Assembly: GCF_007747995.1 (NCBI RefSeq)
Contig: NZ_CP036276.1
Location: 5,446,001-5,510,000, forward strand
DNA length: 64,000 bases
Direction of reading: 5' to 3'
Source of the DNA: Symmachiella dynata
Lineage (GTDB): Bacteria > Planctomycetota > Planctomycetia > Planctomycetales > Planctomycetaceae
Shown: positions 52,977 to 62,847 of the stretch, one piece after another
Layout of the letters: every line of letters starts with the position of its first letter
How positions within the stretch are numbered: the first letter of the stretch is position 1
The notes under the pieces: generated by a model
What the model was told of the DNA's origin: nothing
The model's database searches: none
The model's input: only the letters and a program-made list of their open reading frames with translations
Program-made: the position numbers and the translations under genes

Positions 52977-53344
52977 TCTATGAAAGTTCGTTGCTTGTCA
53001 AGTGGCGATGCTGTGATGACGTGCGTCCCCATTCTTCTATCCGAGCAAGGGAATTCTCCCAGCCCAAGTGGGTGGCTTCGAGGTGATGTGACAGCCCCAT
53101 CTACAGGACGAGCGTAGCGACACGGCGGCCGCCGGCCCAGGTCAGGCTCGAGCAAGTCAGCATCAGCACGGGTTAGCAATCATCATCAACAATCGTCACT
53201 TGCATTCACTTTTTCATTATACGTTCGATGAGCCTCGTTCGTCTCGCCGTCGTCTCGGCCTGCACAACCAGGAGGTCGAGAGGACGGCGTGGCGACCCTC
53301 GTTTGTTGAGCTGGAGTTGAGGTCTGGACATGGCGAACGCTTTC
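52977..53344. other. 368-bp gap leading to the IS110 transposase 3' end
   Basis: No gene seen. The last 130 bases (about 53215-53344) are rich in self-complementary stretches (CGTTCGTCTCGCCGTCGTCTCGG) and belong to the IS110 element, where a guide RNA would be expected for an IS1111-like member. Confidence 0.45.
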
Positions 53345-54358
53345 TTAAACGGAAATGGTTTTCATTTGATGGTACAACCAACGCATCCAACGGTTGCCGA
53401 TCGCCGCCGCCACCACGCTGCCCGGCTTGCCGCGTCGACGCAAACGCGTGTTCATCTTCGACAGACGCAGGTCGTAACGGCCCAGGCGATGGGCGGTCTC
53501 GATGATCACACGCCGCAATTCCGGATTCCCCGCCTTGATCAAACCGGCGTCCGCCTGGCGGTTTCCGCTGGAGGCATTTCGCGGAGTCATGCCGCAAAAA
53601 CGAGCCAACTGTTTCCCCGTACGAAAGCGGTCGAACCGGCCGATTTCCGCACGCAACGTCACAGCCGTCACCAAGCCCACACCTTTGATCTCCAACAGTT
53701 TTTGGACGATCGCATCATCGCAGGTCGCCGCGCAGAGACGTGCTTCGGCTGCGCGGATCTCCCGTTCCAATCGCTGCAGCGCCTCTAGATGCTGGTCCAT
53801 CACCCACCGCATCTGAGGCGAGATTTCGTCCAGCCCGGCCAGCCAGTGCTGCCACGCTTTGGTCCAGCGGCGCTGCTCTGCGACGATACGTTCCTCGCGA
53901 AGCAGAGCCGTGATCCGCAACTTGACGTTTCGCCGCGCGGCGGCCAACTGTTGACGATACCGCACCAGCCTCCGCAGATCCCGCAACGACTCCGGTGGCA
54001 TCCAGACCCGCGGAAGGTACCCCACACGTTCCAGGTCTGCCAACAAACGCGCGTCGCTGAAATCGGTTTTGTCGGGGCTTTGTTTGAGTTTGGCGACGTA
54101 GCCGGCATGGGCCAGATCGACGGACCAACCCGTGTGGCGGACCAATTCTTCAGCAAAGTTGGCTGCTCCGGTACAAGCTTCGAGGGCGACGAAGACCCGT
54201 GCGGATTTGGGAACCACCCCGCGCACCAGTAAGGCGACATGCTCCGCACTGTTCGGCGATTTGAGGTTAGCCAACACATTGCCCTCGCGATCCAACACGC
54301 AGACCTGAATGAACGACTGGTGGTAGTCGAGTCCGACAAAAAACGATAAACTGGACAT
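53345..54358 (-). CDS. IS110-family DEDD recombinase/transposase
   Basis: A 337-aa protein from the ATG at 54358 (AGGAG 8 bases upstream); a longer frame to 54415 is unlikely. The N-terminal RuvC-like DEDD domain shows FVGLDYHQSFIQVCVLD, VFVALEACTGA and KTDFSDARLLADL. The C-terminal Tnp domain shows IKGVGLVTAVTLRAEIGRFDRF, FCGMTPRNASSGNRQADAGLIKAGNPELRRVIIETA, whose Ser pair includes the expected catalytic Ser. Intact, so potentially active. It separates tatD from leuS. Confidence 0.93.
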   Translation of the reverse strand: MSSLSFFVGLDYHQSFIQVCVLDREGNVLANLKSPNSAEHVALLVRGVVPKSARVFVALEACTGAANFAEELVRHTGWSVDLAHAGYVAKLKQSPDKTDFSDARLLADLERVGYLPRVWMPPESLRDLRRLVRYRQQLAAARRNVKLRITALLREERIVAEQRRWTKAWQHWLAGLDEISPQMRWVMDQHLEALQRLEREIRAAEARLCAATCDDAIVQKLLEIKGVGLVTAVTLRAEIGRFDRFRTGKQLARFCGMTPRNASSGNRQADAGLIKAGNPELRRVIIETAHRLGRYDLRLSKMNTRLRRRGKPGSVVAAAIGNRWMRWLYHQMKTISV

Positions 54359-54425
54359 GCTCGTTGCTCCTGATAGGACCAAATTGTTGCGTGAAATCAA
54401 ACTTGGTTGTATCACAGCAACGAGC
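54359..54425 (-). promoter_or_regulatory. inverted repeat directly upstream of the IS110 recombinase start
   Basis: GCTCGTTGCT (minus-strand 5' arm, 54425-54416) pairs perfectly with AGCAACGAGC (54368-54359), which ends right at the ATG and includes part of the AGGAG ribosome binding site. The hairpin would sequester the start region; it may limit transposase translation or mark the element end. Confidence 0.5.
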
Positions 54426-54517
54426 TTTCATCCCCATCTACAAAATATATTCCTGGCCACCGGCCACTCGCCACTGGCTACTTTCATCCACCCCAATTCA
54501 CGTTCCATCTAAATACC

Positions 54518-57379
54518 ATGCCTCGTTACGACGCCAAGCGGATTGAGCCCAAGTGGCAAGCTTATTGGGAACAGCACAAGACTTTTGCCGCTCCGGAAAT
54601 CTCCGATCAGCCCAAATTGTATGTGTTGGACATGTTTCCCTATCCTTCGGGAGATGGTTTGCATGTGGGGCATCCGGAAGGTTATACGGCCACCGATATT
54701 GTCTGTCGCTATTCCCGCATGCGGGGCAAAGCGGTGTTGCACCCCATGGGGTGGGATGCCTTTGGATTGCCGGCCGAGCAACACGCCATCAAAACCGGCA
54801 CGCATCCACGCGAAACGACCTACAAAAACATCGGCACCTTCCGCCGCCAATTAAAGATGTTGGGTTTCAGTTACGACTGGGACCGTGAATTGGCGACGAC
54901 CGACGAAGACTTTTTTCGTTGGACGCAGTGGATCTTCTTGGAATTGTTCGATACCTGGTTCGACGAAGAACAACAACGCGGTCGGCCGATCGCTGAATTG
55001 CCGATTCCCGAGGATATTACCGCCGCCGGCGATGAAGCGGTGCGTCGTTATCAAGACAAAAACCGCTTGGCCTATCAAACCGAAGCACCGGTGAATTGGT
55101 GTCCCGCCTTGGGAACGGTCTTGGCCAACGAAGAGGTGATCGGCGGGGTGAGTGAGCGAGGCGGTCATCCGGTGGTACGGATTCCGTTGCGACAATGGAT
55201 GTTGCGGATCACCTCCTATGCGGAGCGGTTGTTGAACGAATTGGAAGAGGTGAATTGGCCCGACTCGATCAAAGCCTTACAGCGAAATTGGATCGGCCGC
55301 AGCGAAGGGGCGGAGGTCGATTTTTATATCGGCGACGACATCGAAGCCTGGAAAACAGCTCGCGGTAAATCCGGATTCCCGACCGAACCAGGCGACGACG
55401 TGTTGCGGGTATATACCACACGCCCCGATACGTTGTACGGCGCGACCTATATGGTGTTGGCGCCGGAGCATCCGGTTGTTGATCGTTTGGCCACGGACGA
55501 ACAGCGCGAGGCGGTTGTTGCGTATCGCGACAAGTCGGCGACCAAGAGCGATTTGGATCGTACCGATTTGGCCAAAGAGAAATCGGGCGTCTTCACCGGC
55601 AGTTATGCGATCAATCCGGTCAATGGTGAACAGATTCCGATTTGGATCGCCGACTATGTTTTGATTAGCTACGGAACCGGGGCGATCATGGCGGTTCCGG
55701 CGCATGACTTGCGCGACTGGGAATTCGCCGTCACCTTCGACATCGAAATTCGCCCCGTCGTGCAACCTCCTGCAGGGTATGAAGCGTCGCGCGATGAAGC
55801 CGCGTTGGCGACCGAGATCAACGGCGAGAAACGGTTTCCCTTCGCTGGATTGGGGACAGCTGTCAATTCCGGCACATACGACGGCATGGAGACAGCGGCA
55901 TTTAAAAGCAAAATCACCGAAGAATTGACCACATCCGGATTAGGTCGCGGGGCGGTGAACTATCGGTTGCGGGACTGGTTGTTCAGCCGGCAGCACTTTT
56001 GGGGCGAGCCGTTTCCGATCTGGCATGAGTTGGACGATCAGGGCAACCCGACCGGCTTGATGCGGGTGGTTGAGGACAAAGATTTGCCGGTTACCTTGCC
56101 CGACATGTCAGAATTCAAACCGCACGGTCGCCCCGAACCGCCGTTGGCCGAAGCGGGTGACGAATGGTTATATTCCACCGCTGAGGACGGCACGAAATTG
56201 GTTCGCGAAACGAACAGCATGCCGCAATGGGCCGGGTCGTGTTGGTATTACTTGCGCTACATCGATCCCAAAAACAGCGAGCGATTCGTCAGCGAGGAAT
56301 TGGAAAAATTCTGGATGCCGGTCGACTTGTATATCGGCGGCGCCGAGCATGCGGTCTTGCACTTGTTGTACGCCCGTTTTTGGCACAAAGTGTTGTTCGA
56401 CCGCGGTTATGTCTCCACGCCCGAACCGTTTGACCGATTGGTCAACCAAGGCATGATCTTGGGCGAGGCGGAATTGACCGCCTATCAGACAGCTGATGGT
56501 AGTTGGTTATCGGCTGCGATGGTCCGCGATGCTCCCGAAGGGGTTGAGGGAAAAGTCAGCAAACAAACGGGCGAAACGGTTACGGCTGTCCGATTGGAAA
56601 TGGACCAAGTCGAAAAGCAGGGGAACGATTTTGTATTGAAGGACGACGAGGACGTTGCCGTCGAAAGCCGGTCGTTCAAGATGTCGAAATCGCGGGGTAA
56701 CGTCATCAATCCCGATGAAGTCGTCGACGTGTACGGAGCCGATGCGTTGCGGTTGTATGAAATGTTCATGGGACCCTTGGAACAGACCAAACCCTGGAAC
56801 ATGAGTGGCGTCGAGGGGGTCAGCCGGTTTTTGGCGCGAGCTTGGCGGATGATCGCCGATGATGTTGCGGAAGAGGTCAAATTGAATCCGGCGATCCAGG
56901 CTGTTGATCCGAACGCCGATCAATTGCGGATCTTGCATAAAACGATTCAAGCGGTCAGTGACGACTGCGAGAAATTGTCATTCAACACGGCGATCAGCCG
57001 GTTGATGGAATTCACCAACCATTTCAGCCAGCAGGATTCTCGTCCACAATCGGTGATGGAAGCCTTCGTGTTGATGTTAAGCCCGTTCGCGCCGCACTTG
57101 GCAGAGGAATTGTGGGAGTTGTTAGGGCATGGCAAAACATTGGCCTATGAACCGTGGCCGGAATTTGATCCGGCAATGATCGTCGAATCGGAAATCGAAA
57201 TCCCGGTGCAGATCAATGGGAAGTTGCGGGCTAAAATCCGCATCCCCGCCGAGGCGGACTCCGCTGCGATGCAAGCCGCCGCCGAAGCAGACGAGACGGT
57301 GCAAAAACAGATTGCCGACAAACAGGTGGTGAAAGTCATCGCCGTGCCGGGGCGGATGGTCAATTTCGTCGTGCGGTGA
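54518..57379 (+). CDS. leuS: leucyl-tRNA synthetase
   Basis: Class I aminoacyl-tRNA synthetase that charges tRNA-Leu and edits mischarged amino acids; 953 aa from [17 protein letters not shown] (ATG 54518). HIGH-type motif HVGH is in [18 protein letters not shown]. The CP1 editing domain lies at about 230-420 with [22 protein letters not shown] and [23 protein letters not shown] is in [16 protein letters not shown]. The anticodon-binding and C-terminal domains follow ([25 protein letters not shown]). The frame is open further upstream to 54407, but that part is intergenic and IS-derived. Confidence 0.97.
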   Translation: MPRYDAKRIEPKWQAYWEQHKTFAAPEISDQPKLYVLDMFPYPSGDGLHVGHPEGYTATDIVCRYSRMRGKAVLHPMGWDAFGLPAEQHAIKTGTHPRETTYKNIGTFRRQLKMLGFSYDWDRELATTDEDFFRWTQWIFLELFDTWFDEEQQRGRPIAELPIPEDITAAGDEAVRRYQDKNRLAYQTEAPVNWCPALGTVLANEEVIGGVSERGGHPVVRIPLRQWMLRITSYAERLLNELEEVNWPDSIKALQRNWIGRSEGAEVDFYIGDDIEAWKTARGKSGFPTEPGDDVLRVYTTRPDTLYGATYMVLAPEHPVVDRLATDEQREAVVAYRDKSATKSDLDRTDLAKEKSGVFTGSYAINPVNGEQIPIWIADYVLISYGTGAIMAVPAHDLRDWEFAVTFDIEIRPVVQPPAGYEASRDEAALATEINGEKRFPFAGLGTAVNSGTYDGMETAAFKSKITEELTTSGLGRGAVNYRLRDWLFSRQHFWGEPFPIWHELDDQGNPTGLMRVVEDKDLPVTLPDMSEFKPHGRPEPPLAEAGDEWLYSTAEDGTKLVRETNSMPQWAGSCWYYLRYIDPKNSERFVSEELEKFWMPVDLYIGGAEHAVLHLLYARFWHKVLFDRGYVSTPEPFDRLVNQGMILGEAELTAYQTADGSWLSAAMVRDAPEGVEGKVSKQTGETVTAVRLEMDQVEKQGNDFVLKDDEDVAVESRSFKMSKSRGNVINPDEVVDVYGADALRLYEMFMGPLEQTKPWNMSGVEGVSRFLARAWRMIADDVAEEVKLNPAIQAVDPNADQLRILHKTIQAVSDDCEKLSFNTAISRLMEFTNHFSQQDSRPQSVMEAFVLMLSPFAPHLAEELWELLGHGKTLAYEPWPEFDPAMIVESEIEIPVQINGKLRAKIRIPAEADSAAMQAAAEADETVQKQIADKQVVKVIAVPGRMVNFVVR

Positions 57380-57901
57380 ATTCGCAAACCCGTTCGCTAC
57401 AGAGCGCGATGCCCGTGTGGGGACGCGTTCTTGTCACGCACCATTTCTAAACGAATGCTTTCGTTTACTGGTGACCCCCGCAGAAAAAATTGTGAGGTTC
57501 GCTCAGACGGGTTTTCGCGCGCAGAAGACACGACGGAGGCTTGGATATCACCCTCATAAAACTGCGTAAAACTACCTATAGTAAACGCTTAGTGTCTCCT
57601 AATTTGATCAACATCGGTGTCAGTACAATTGAGCGCGCTAAGGATTCTTTACGCTCTCTATGGGCCTATCCTTCGCGGTCGACCTAATTGATACAACCAT
57701 GGGGTTTTGGGTGAAATCGGCTATTGAGCGAGTAGCAGGTATCGAAAATGCCTCCGCTTTGGGGCATGATGGGTTTTAGCAATTTGACTCGGCGGCTGAG
57801 CGGGCGTGTGAACCGTTTGGGCTTCGGGCGTCGTGATGATTGCAAACTTTCTTCATCGATACTATGGACTTGTGGCCACCAATTTCCAGAAAAACGCACC
57901 G
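57380..57901. other. 522-bp region without a confident gene
   Basis: Between leuS and the unknown gene at 57902. No repeat, tRNA or strong hairpin seen; the upstream in-frame extension of the next gene (from 57833) is not supported by similarity. Confidence 0.4.
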
Positions 57902-58321
57902 ATGACTCAACCTCCGCAATGGATTCAAGACCTTACATACGACGCCACGGAAGAGATTCACGCGTTCGATGTACTCGCGCCTGTGGGCTGTCATTACCAC
58001 CAGATCGACTCGCAATGGGAGGTGACAATATTCGCTTCCCGGACCGAGGTGGTTGGTGGTCCTAAAGACGGCACGCAGACCTCTTCCAATTTTTCTCTCA
58101 ACCTCAACGGCGTCTACAAATTGCTGGACGACGTGACCGAATTTCGCTGGCAAGCACTGCCGGTGGACGAGGCGGACGATTTGGGTCCGCACGTCTCACT
58201 GGTCGGCACCCGCGACGGGCACCCGGTGTGGCTACGGATTCTTGCCCAAGCCCCGGTGAACTTCGAGCCCGGCCGTTTTATCTCGGCCTATGATGGAAAC
58301 TGGGACGAAGCTTGGACGTGA
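57902..58321 (+). CDS. hypothetical cytoplasmic protein
   Basis: A 139-aa protein from ATG 57902 (MTQPPQWIQDLTYDATEEIHAFD). It is mixed alpha/beta, with WEVTIFASRTEVVGGPKDG, FSLNLNGVYKLLDDVTEFRWQALP and VSLVGTRDGHPVWLRILAQAP. No signal peptide or membrane segment. I recognise no family. Longer starts at 57833 and 57836 are possible. Confidence 0.65.
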   Translation: MTQPPQWIQDLTYDATEEIHAFDVLAPVGCHYHQIDSQWEVTIFASRTEVVGGPKDGTQTSSNFSLNLNGVYKLLDDVTEFRWQALPVDEADDLGPHVSLVGTRDGHPVWLRILAQAPVNFEPGRFISAYDGNWDEAWT

Positions 58322-58435
58322 GTTTATTAGGCGGGAAGAAGTGGCCGGTGGTCAGTGGCCGGTGGCCAGAGATTGCTTATGATCGCTTAGCTGCGCAGTC
58401 CTATCGTCTAAGGTCTACAGTCTCACGTCTACCGC

Positions 58436-59119
58436 CTACCCTCTCGGGAGACGTTCTAGGCTTTCGTGGGAGCCGACTAACACCAGGACGTCGTCGGGTT
58501 GCATGACGTCGTCTGGCTTGGGGACGCTGGTGATGCGTAGGGTTTGAATCAGTTCGCCATCCTTCTGGACCGTCACGGTCCGTTTTAAAGCGACGAGGTT
58601 CACCTGATATTTGGTCCGCAGTTGCAGTTGCGACAAAGTCTTGCCGCGGAATTCGACGGGGCAACGGATGTCAATCAGGCTGTATCCTTCAGCCAATTCG
58701 ATCAGATCCTGGAATTGCGGATTGGCTAAGCGACGGGCCAGGCTGTTGCCGGTTTCGATTTCGGGTTGCACGATGTCATCAGCCCCGATGCTTTGAAAGA
58801 TTTCCGCATGCGTTGTTGTTTGCGCGCGGCAAATGATCCGCTTGGCACCGATTTTCTTCAAAGTCGCCGTCGTCAGTAGCGCTCCTTCAAAGTTTTCGCC
58901 GATGGCGACGACGCAAACATCGCAATTTTGCAGGTCCTGGCTGAGCAGGGCTTCTTCGTCGGTGGAATCGAGCCGAACAGCCAAGGCGACGTCGTCCTTC
59001 ACGGCGGTGACGAGATTCGGATTGCGATCGATGGCAATCACTTCGACATCGCTTTTGCCCAAGCTCTTCGCCAGCGTGGTTCCAAAGCGTCCCAAACCTA
59101 ATATAGCAATCCGCTGCAC
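58436..59119 (-). CDS. TrkA/KtrA-type potassium channel NAD-binding regulatory protein
   Basis: A 227-aa RCK protein that gates a K+ channel in response to nucleotides. The GTG at 59119 is preceded by AGGAG 8 bases upstream, giving MQRIAILGLGRFGTTLAKSLGKSDVEVIAIDRNPNLV, the start of a Rossmann fold with GxGxxG and the acidic residue that binds the adenine ribose. The TrkA-N part covers 1-135 (VVAIGENFEGALLTTATLKKIG) and the TrkA-C part about 140-220 (YSLIDIRCPVEFRGKTLSQLQLRTKYQVNLVALKR). The membrane channel subunit is not adjacent. The longer frame to 59209 is rejected. Confidence 0.9.
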   Translation of the reverse strand: MQRIAILGLGRFGTTLAKSLGKSDVEVIAIDRNPNLVTAVKDDVALAVRLDSTDEEALLSQDLQNCDVCVVAIGENFEGALLTTATLKKIGAKRIICRAQTTTHAEIFQSIGADDIVQPEIETGNSLARRLANPQFQDLIELAEGYSLIDIRCPVEFRGKTLSQLQLRTKYQVNLVALKRTVTVQKDGELIQTLRITSVPKPDDVMQPDDVLVLVGSHESLERLPRG

Positions 59120-59127
59120 TGTTGTTT

Positions 59128-59132
59128 CTCCT
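59128..59132 (-). promoter_or_regulatory. ribosome binding site that fixes the GTG start of the TrkA-type gene
   Basis: AGGAG on the minus strand, 8 bases before the GTG at 59117-59119; no ATG is in a suitable place. Confidence 0.75.
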
Positions 59133-59336
59133 GTACGACGACCAAGCAAGACCAGCGTTCCCCGTGTGCAGACATGATAGGGAGTAGCACCGCTGAAACA
59201 CAATTCCAACTAAGGGCCGCTTGTCTTTGGGGTGGAATTGCGTGTATGAAACAACCTAAAACCGTCGATCGTCTGCCGATGATCTTCGGCTGACCGTACA
59301 CAGCGTGCCTCAATACTAAAACAGGAGTCCGCCAAG

Positions 59337-60518
59337 TTGTTGAATTCCCTCTCGTACAATCTGCTGACACCTGCGCAAATCTGTTTTGGCTGGGGACGCC
59401 GCGCCGAAGTCGGGGAATTGGCCCGCGGGCTGGGAGAGCGTGCCTTTTTGGTTGTGGGATCCCAGACCTTGTGCCGCAACGGGATGTTGGCAGACATTCA
59501 GCAGCGACTTGCTGCTCAGGAAATCGAATCAATCCACGTGGCGGATATCTCACACGAACCGGAGGTCGCCGACGTCGACCGGTTGGTTGAACAATTGCGC
59601 CAACATCAGCCTGCAACCGGCGATTTTGTCATGGCGGTTGGGGGGGGAGCGGCGATCGATCTGGCGAAGGCCGCCGCCGCGATCGTCACCAATGCTGCCG
59701 CGGGGGACTCGGTTCAAGATTATTTGGAAGGGGTCGGACGGGGTCTGAAGATCACGGCGCCTCCGCTCCCCATGCTGGCCATGCCCACGACTGCGGGCAC
59801 CGGCAGCGAAGCTACGAAAAACGCGGTGATTTCTTCCTACGATCCCCCCTTTAAAAAAAGCCTGCGGTCCGATGCGATGGTGCCGGACATCGTGCTTATC
59901 GATCCGGAATTGATGGTCTCGGTCCCCGCGACGACAACCGCTTACACCGGCATGGATGCGATTACACAGTGCATCGAAAGCTACATCTCTCGCCGCCGAC
60001 AACCGATTCCACAAGCTTTGGCGATTGAAGGATTGAAATCTGCGGTACCGGCGATCACCACAGCGGTTGCCAACGGCGATTCTCGCCCCGCGCGCGAGGC
60101 GATGGCGCATGCGGCGATGTTATCGGGCATGGCCCTGGCGAATTCCGGCTTGGGGATGGCGCATGGCGTGGCAGCGGCGCTGGGAGTGCATTGTCGTGTT
60201 CCGCACGGTTTGGCCTGTGCGGTGATGTTACCCGTGGCGATGCGGACCAACCGCGCTGTCGCCCGCGACGAACTTGAAATCATTGGACGCACAATTGTCG
60301 ACGACGAACTACGCGGCACCGCCGCGGTCGATGCGGGGATCGCCAGAATTCAGGAAATCTGCGACGAGGTGAAAATCCCCCACACCCTGACGGAGATCGG
60401 AGTCTCGGCGGAGCAGATTCCAGAGATTGTGAAAAGCTCACGAGGAAATAGCATGAACGGCAATCCGCTTGAATTGAGTGATGCGGAATTGACGCAGATC
60501 TTGGAGGGCATGCTGTGA
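59337..60518 (+). CDS. iron-containing (group III) alcohol dehydrogenase
   Basis: A 393-aa Fe-ADH. The start is a TTG at 59337 with AGGAG 9 bases before it; no ATG is near. The N-terminal nucleotide domain has RAFLVVGSQTLCRNG and VMAVGGGAAIDLAKAAAAI; PTTAGTGSEATKNAVIS is the family signature. Metal ligands come from DAITQCIES (Asp) and the His in AHGVAAALGVHCRVPHGLACAVMLP. Substrate unknown; such enzymes oxidise primary alcohols, glycerol-type or propanediol-type compounds. It overlaps the PfkB gene by 4 bases, so they form an operon. Confidence 0.9.
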   Translation: MLNSLSYNLLTPAQICFGWGRRAEVGELARGLGERAFLVVGSQTLCRNGMLADIQQRLAAQEIESIHVADISHEPEVADVDRLVEQLRQHQPATGDFVMAVGGGAAIDLAKAAAAIVTNAAAGDSVQDYLEGVGRGLKITAPPLPMLAMPTTAGTGSEATKNAVISSYDPPFKKSLRSDAMVPDIVLIDPELMVSVPATTTAYTGMDAITQCIESYISRRRQPIPQALAIEGLKSAVPAITTAVANGDSRPAREAMAHAAMLSGMALANSGLGMAHGVAAALGVHCRVPHGLACAVMLPVAMRTNRAVARDELEIIGRTIVDDELRGTAAVDAGIARIQEICDEVKIPHTLTEIGVSAEQIPEIVKSSRGNSMNGNPLELSDAELTQILEGML

Positions 60519-61438
60519 TCATTGCTGCCGGATTGACGCCCGCTTGGCAACAAATTGTGCTGCTCGATCGATTGCAGCATGGTGAGGTGAATCGTGCGCG
60601 TGCGGTGCATTGGTGTGCCTCGGGCAAAGTGCTGAATGTGGGCATTGCTCTGCATCATCTGGGAGCTGTGGCAGAGACAATCTCGCTGGTCGGCGGGCTG
60701 CCCGTGCGTTCGATCGATGCGGAGTTTGAACAATTCGGGATCGCCCGTAAATGGGTCCCTACCGCAGCCGCCACGCGCGTGTGCACGACGGTGCTCGAAG
60801 CCGAGACCGGGATCGCCACCGAATTGGTCGAAAACGCCGCTGCTGTCACTGAGGCAGAACTTGCCGAATTTCAGTCGGTGTTTCGCGAATCTGCGACGGC
60901 AGCCGATGTGATTCTCCTCGCCGGTTCCCTTCCAGCGGGGACACCGGCGACGTATTACCGCGATCTCATGACAGGGCTCGATGCGCGGGTGATCATCGAC
61001 GGACGCGGAGCGGAATTGGTGGCGGCGCTGGAGGCTGCGCCCTATTTGGTCAAACCCAATCGCGAAGAGTTGGCCCGCACGGTCGGACGGGAATTGACCA
61101 GCGACGATGACCTAGTCGCGGCGATGCGCGAACTGAATGCCGCCGGCGCTCAATGGGTGCTCGTCACTCAAGGCGCCCAGGCCGTTTGGCTGACATCGGC
61201 GACCGAGTGTTTGCGGTTTCAGCCACCGACAATCACGCCGGTCAATCCAATCGGTTCGGGCGATTCTCTGGCAGCCGGCATCGGTTGGGGACTGGCGAAT
61301 GGGGACGACATCACGCGGGCGGTGCAACTCGGCATCGCTGCGGGGGTCGAAAATGCACTGCAACTGCTCCCAGGACGGGTCGCGGCCGAAGCGGTGATTG
61401 AGCGTGCAAAGGCGATTGATGTGGAATCCTATCGCTAA
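60515..61438 (+). CDS. PfkB-family sugar kinase (1-phosphofructokinase-like)
   Basis: A 307-aa ribokinase/PfkB-family kinase. It starts at GTG 60515, overlapping the Fe-ADH stop by four bases (GTGA). The N-terminus IIAAGLTPAWQQIVLLDRLQHGEVNRARAVHWCASGKVLNVGIALHHLG is like 1-phosphofructokinase and tagatose-6-phosphate kinase, as is VKPNREELARTVGRELT. The C-terminal signature NPIGSGDSLAAGIGWGLANGDD holds the catalytic Asp near 251. Substrate unproven; the neighbour suggests a phosphorylated polyol or keto sugar pathway. Confidence 0.87.
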   Translation: MIIAAGLTPAWQQIVLLDRLQHGEVNRARAVHWCASGKVLNVGIALHHLGAVAETISLVGGLPVRSIDAEFEQFGIARKWVPTAAATRVCTTVLEAETGIATELVENAAAVTEAELAEFQSVFRESATAADVILLAGSLPAGTPATYYRDLMTGLDARVIIDGRGAELVAALEAAPYLVKPNREELARTVGRELTSDDDLVAAMRELNAAGAQWVLVTQGAQAVWLTSATECLRFQPPTITPVNPIGSGDSLAAGIGWGLANGDDITRAVQLGIAAGVENALQLLPGRVAAEAVIERAKAIDVESYR

Positions 61439-61534
61439 CGCAGATTCAACCAGGGCTGGTGGTTGCAGCCAAATGACGATCCGATAGACTGAGGACTGTC
61501 CGTTTGACCCGCCATTTGTCCCACCGCAGTTCCC

Positions 61535-62776
61535 ATGAATTCACCGCTGCCGCTATTGTCCGTAGATGATGTTCGTCAGTACATCACCGAGAACCTCCGT
61601 GCGGCTGATTTTGCCGACAAACGGGTGTTATTGATCGTTCCCGATGCAACGCGGACCGCGCCGTTGCCGTTGCTATTCGAGGCTGTGCACGGCCAATTGT
61701 CGTCGGCTGCGGCTAAAATTGATGTGCTCGTAGCCCTGGGGACACACCCGGAAATGCCACAGGCCGATATTCGGCGGTTGTTGGGGATTTCCGACGCGGA
61801 CAGCCGCGGGCGATACGCCGACGTGGAGCTGTTCAATCACGAATGGGACCGGCCGGAATGCCTGCTTTCGCTGGGCACATTGAGCGAAGCGGACACGCGC
61901 GAGATCTCTGGAGGCCTGTTGGAAGAGGCGGTCGATGTCGCTATCAATCGCCGTATTGCCGACTACGACGTACTGTTGGTGCTCGGACCGGTGTTTCCGC
62001 ATGAGGTTGTGGGGTTTTCGGGAGGGAACAAATACTTCTTTCCCGGGATCGGTGGCGCGGAGATTTTAAATTTCTTTCACTGGCTCGGCGCGCTAATAAC
62101 CAATGCTTCCATCATCGGCGTCAAAGAGACTCCCGTGCGGAAGGTCGTCGACCGTGCCGCGGCGCTGATTCCTGTCGAGCGGCGCTGTCTGGCGTTTGTG
62201 GTGGCGCCCGATGCGAGTCTGTACGGCATGTTTTATGGGACGCCGGAATCGGCTTGGAATGATGCGGCTGATTTGTCGGCGCAAGTGCATATGCGCCGCG
62301 TGCCGAAACCATTCCAAATGGTCCTGTCCTGTGCGCCGCCGATGTATGACGAATTGTGGGTCGCCGGCAAATGTATGTACAAGCTCGAACCGGTTGTGGC
62401 CGATGGCGGGGAGTTGATTATCTACGCGCCGCACATGCATGAGATTTCGATCACGCATGGGCCGTTGATCGAAGAAGTCGGATACCACGTGCGAGATTAT
62501 TTCACCGCACAGGCAGAACGATTTTCGCACATCCCCCGCGGCGTCTTGGCGCACTCCACGCACGTGCGGGGTGGTGGGACATTTGTAGACGGAGTCGAAC
62601 ATCCGCGCGTGCAAGTGACCTTGGCCAGTGGGATCCCACGAGAAACGTGTGAACGAATCAATCTGGGCTATCGCGATCCCAGTACAATCAACGTCGAGGA
62701 TTTTGCGAATCGTGAAGATGAAGGTGTATTGTTGGTCCGTAAGGCGGGCGAAATGTTGTACCGGCTTGAGGATTAG
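61535..62776 (+). CDS. LarA-like nickel-pincer racemase (DUF2088)
   Basis: A 413-aa homologue of lactate racemase LarA, which uses a nickel-pincer cofactor made by LarB, LarC and LarE. Residues corresponding to the known ones are present: D37-x-T-R40, H71 in ALGTHPEMP, H156 in GPVFPHEVVGFSGGNKYFFPG, K166 (site of cofactor attachment) and H182 in ILNFFHWLG. LarB, LarC and LarE are not in the window. The substrate need not be lactate, because this family includes racemases and epimerases of other 2-hydroxyacids and sugar acids. It lies 97 bp after the PfkB gene. Confidence 0.85.
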   Translation: MNSPLPLLSVDDVRQYITENLRAADFADKRVLLIVPDATRTAPLPLLFEAVHGQLSSAAAKIDVLVALGTHPEMPQADIRRLLGISDADSRGRYADVELFNHEWDRPECLLSLGTLSEADTREISGGLLEEAVDVAINRRIADYDVLLVLGPVFPHEVVGFSGGNKYFFPGIGGAEILNFFHWLGALITNASIIGVKETPVRKVVDRAAALIPVERRCLAFVVAPDASLYGMFYGTPESAWNDAADLSAQVHMRRVPKPFQMVLSCAPPMYDELWVAGKCMYKLEPVVADGGELIIYAPHMHEISITHGPLIEEVGYHVRDYFTAQAERFSHIPRGVLAHSTHVRGGGTFVDGVEHPRVQVTLASGIPRETCERINLGYRDPSTINVEDFANREDEGVLLVRKAGEMLYRLED

Positions 62777-62847
62777 TTCTTATCCAGGTGCGCGGCGTCG
62801 CACCTGTTTGTCATGACCTATCGATAACGAGAAACGAACGAACCGAG

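Larger units (their letters stand above)
53215..54425 (-). mobile_element. IS110-family insertion sequence (ends not defined)
   Basis: Contains one intact IS110-type recombinase gene. The ends are approximate: IS110 elements lack strong terminal repeats and target duplications, and only one copy is in the window. The right-hand limit is set at a 10-bp repeat (54416-54425) upstream of the gene, the left-hand limit at the change from structured GC-rich DNA to AT-rich DNA near 53215. Confidence 0.6.

Noticed and set aside
57560-57700. possible tRNA or small RNA after leuS
   Set aside because: No cloverleaf or strong hairpin could be drawn.
58320-58440. GGTGGTCAGTGGCCGGTGGCC repeat-like stretch; similar text near 54450
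   Set aside because: Low-complexity intergenic sequence; too short and irregular to define an element.
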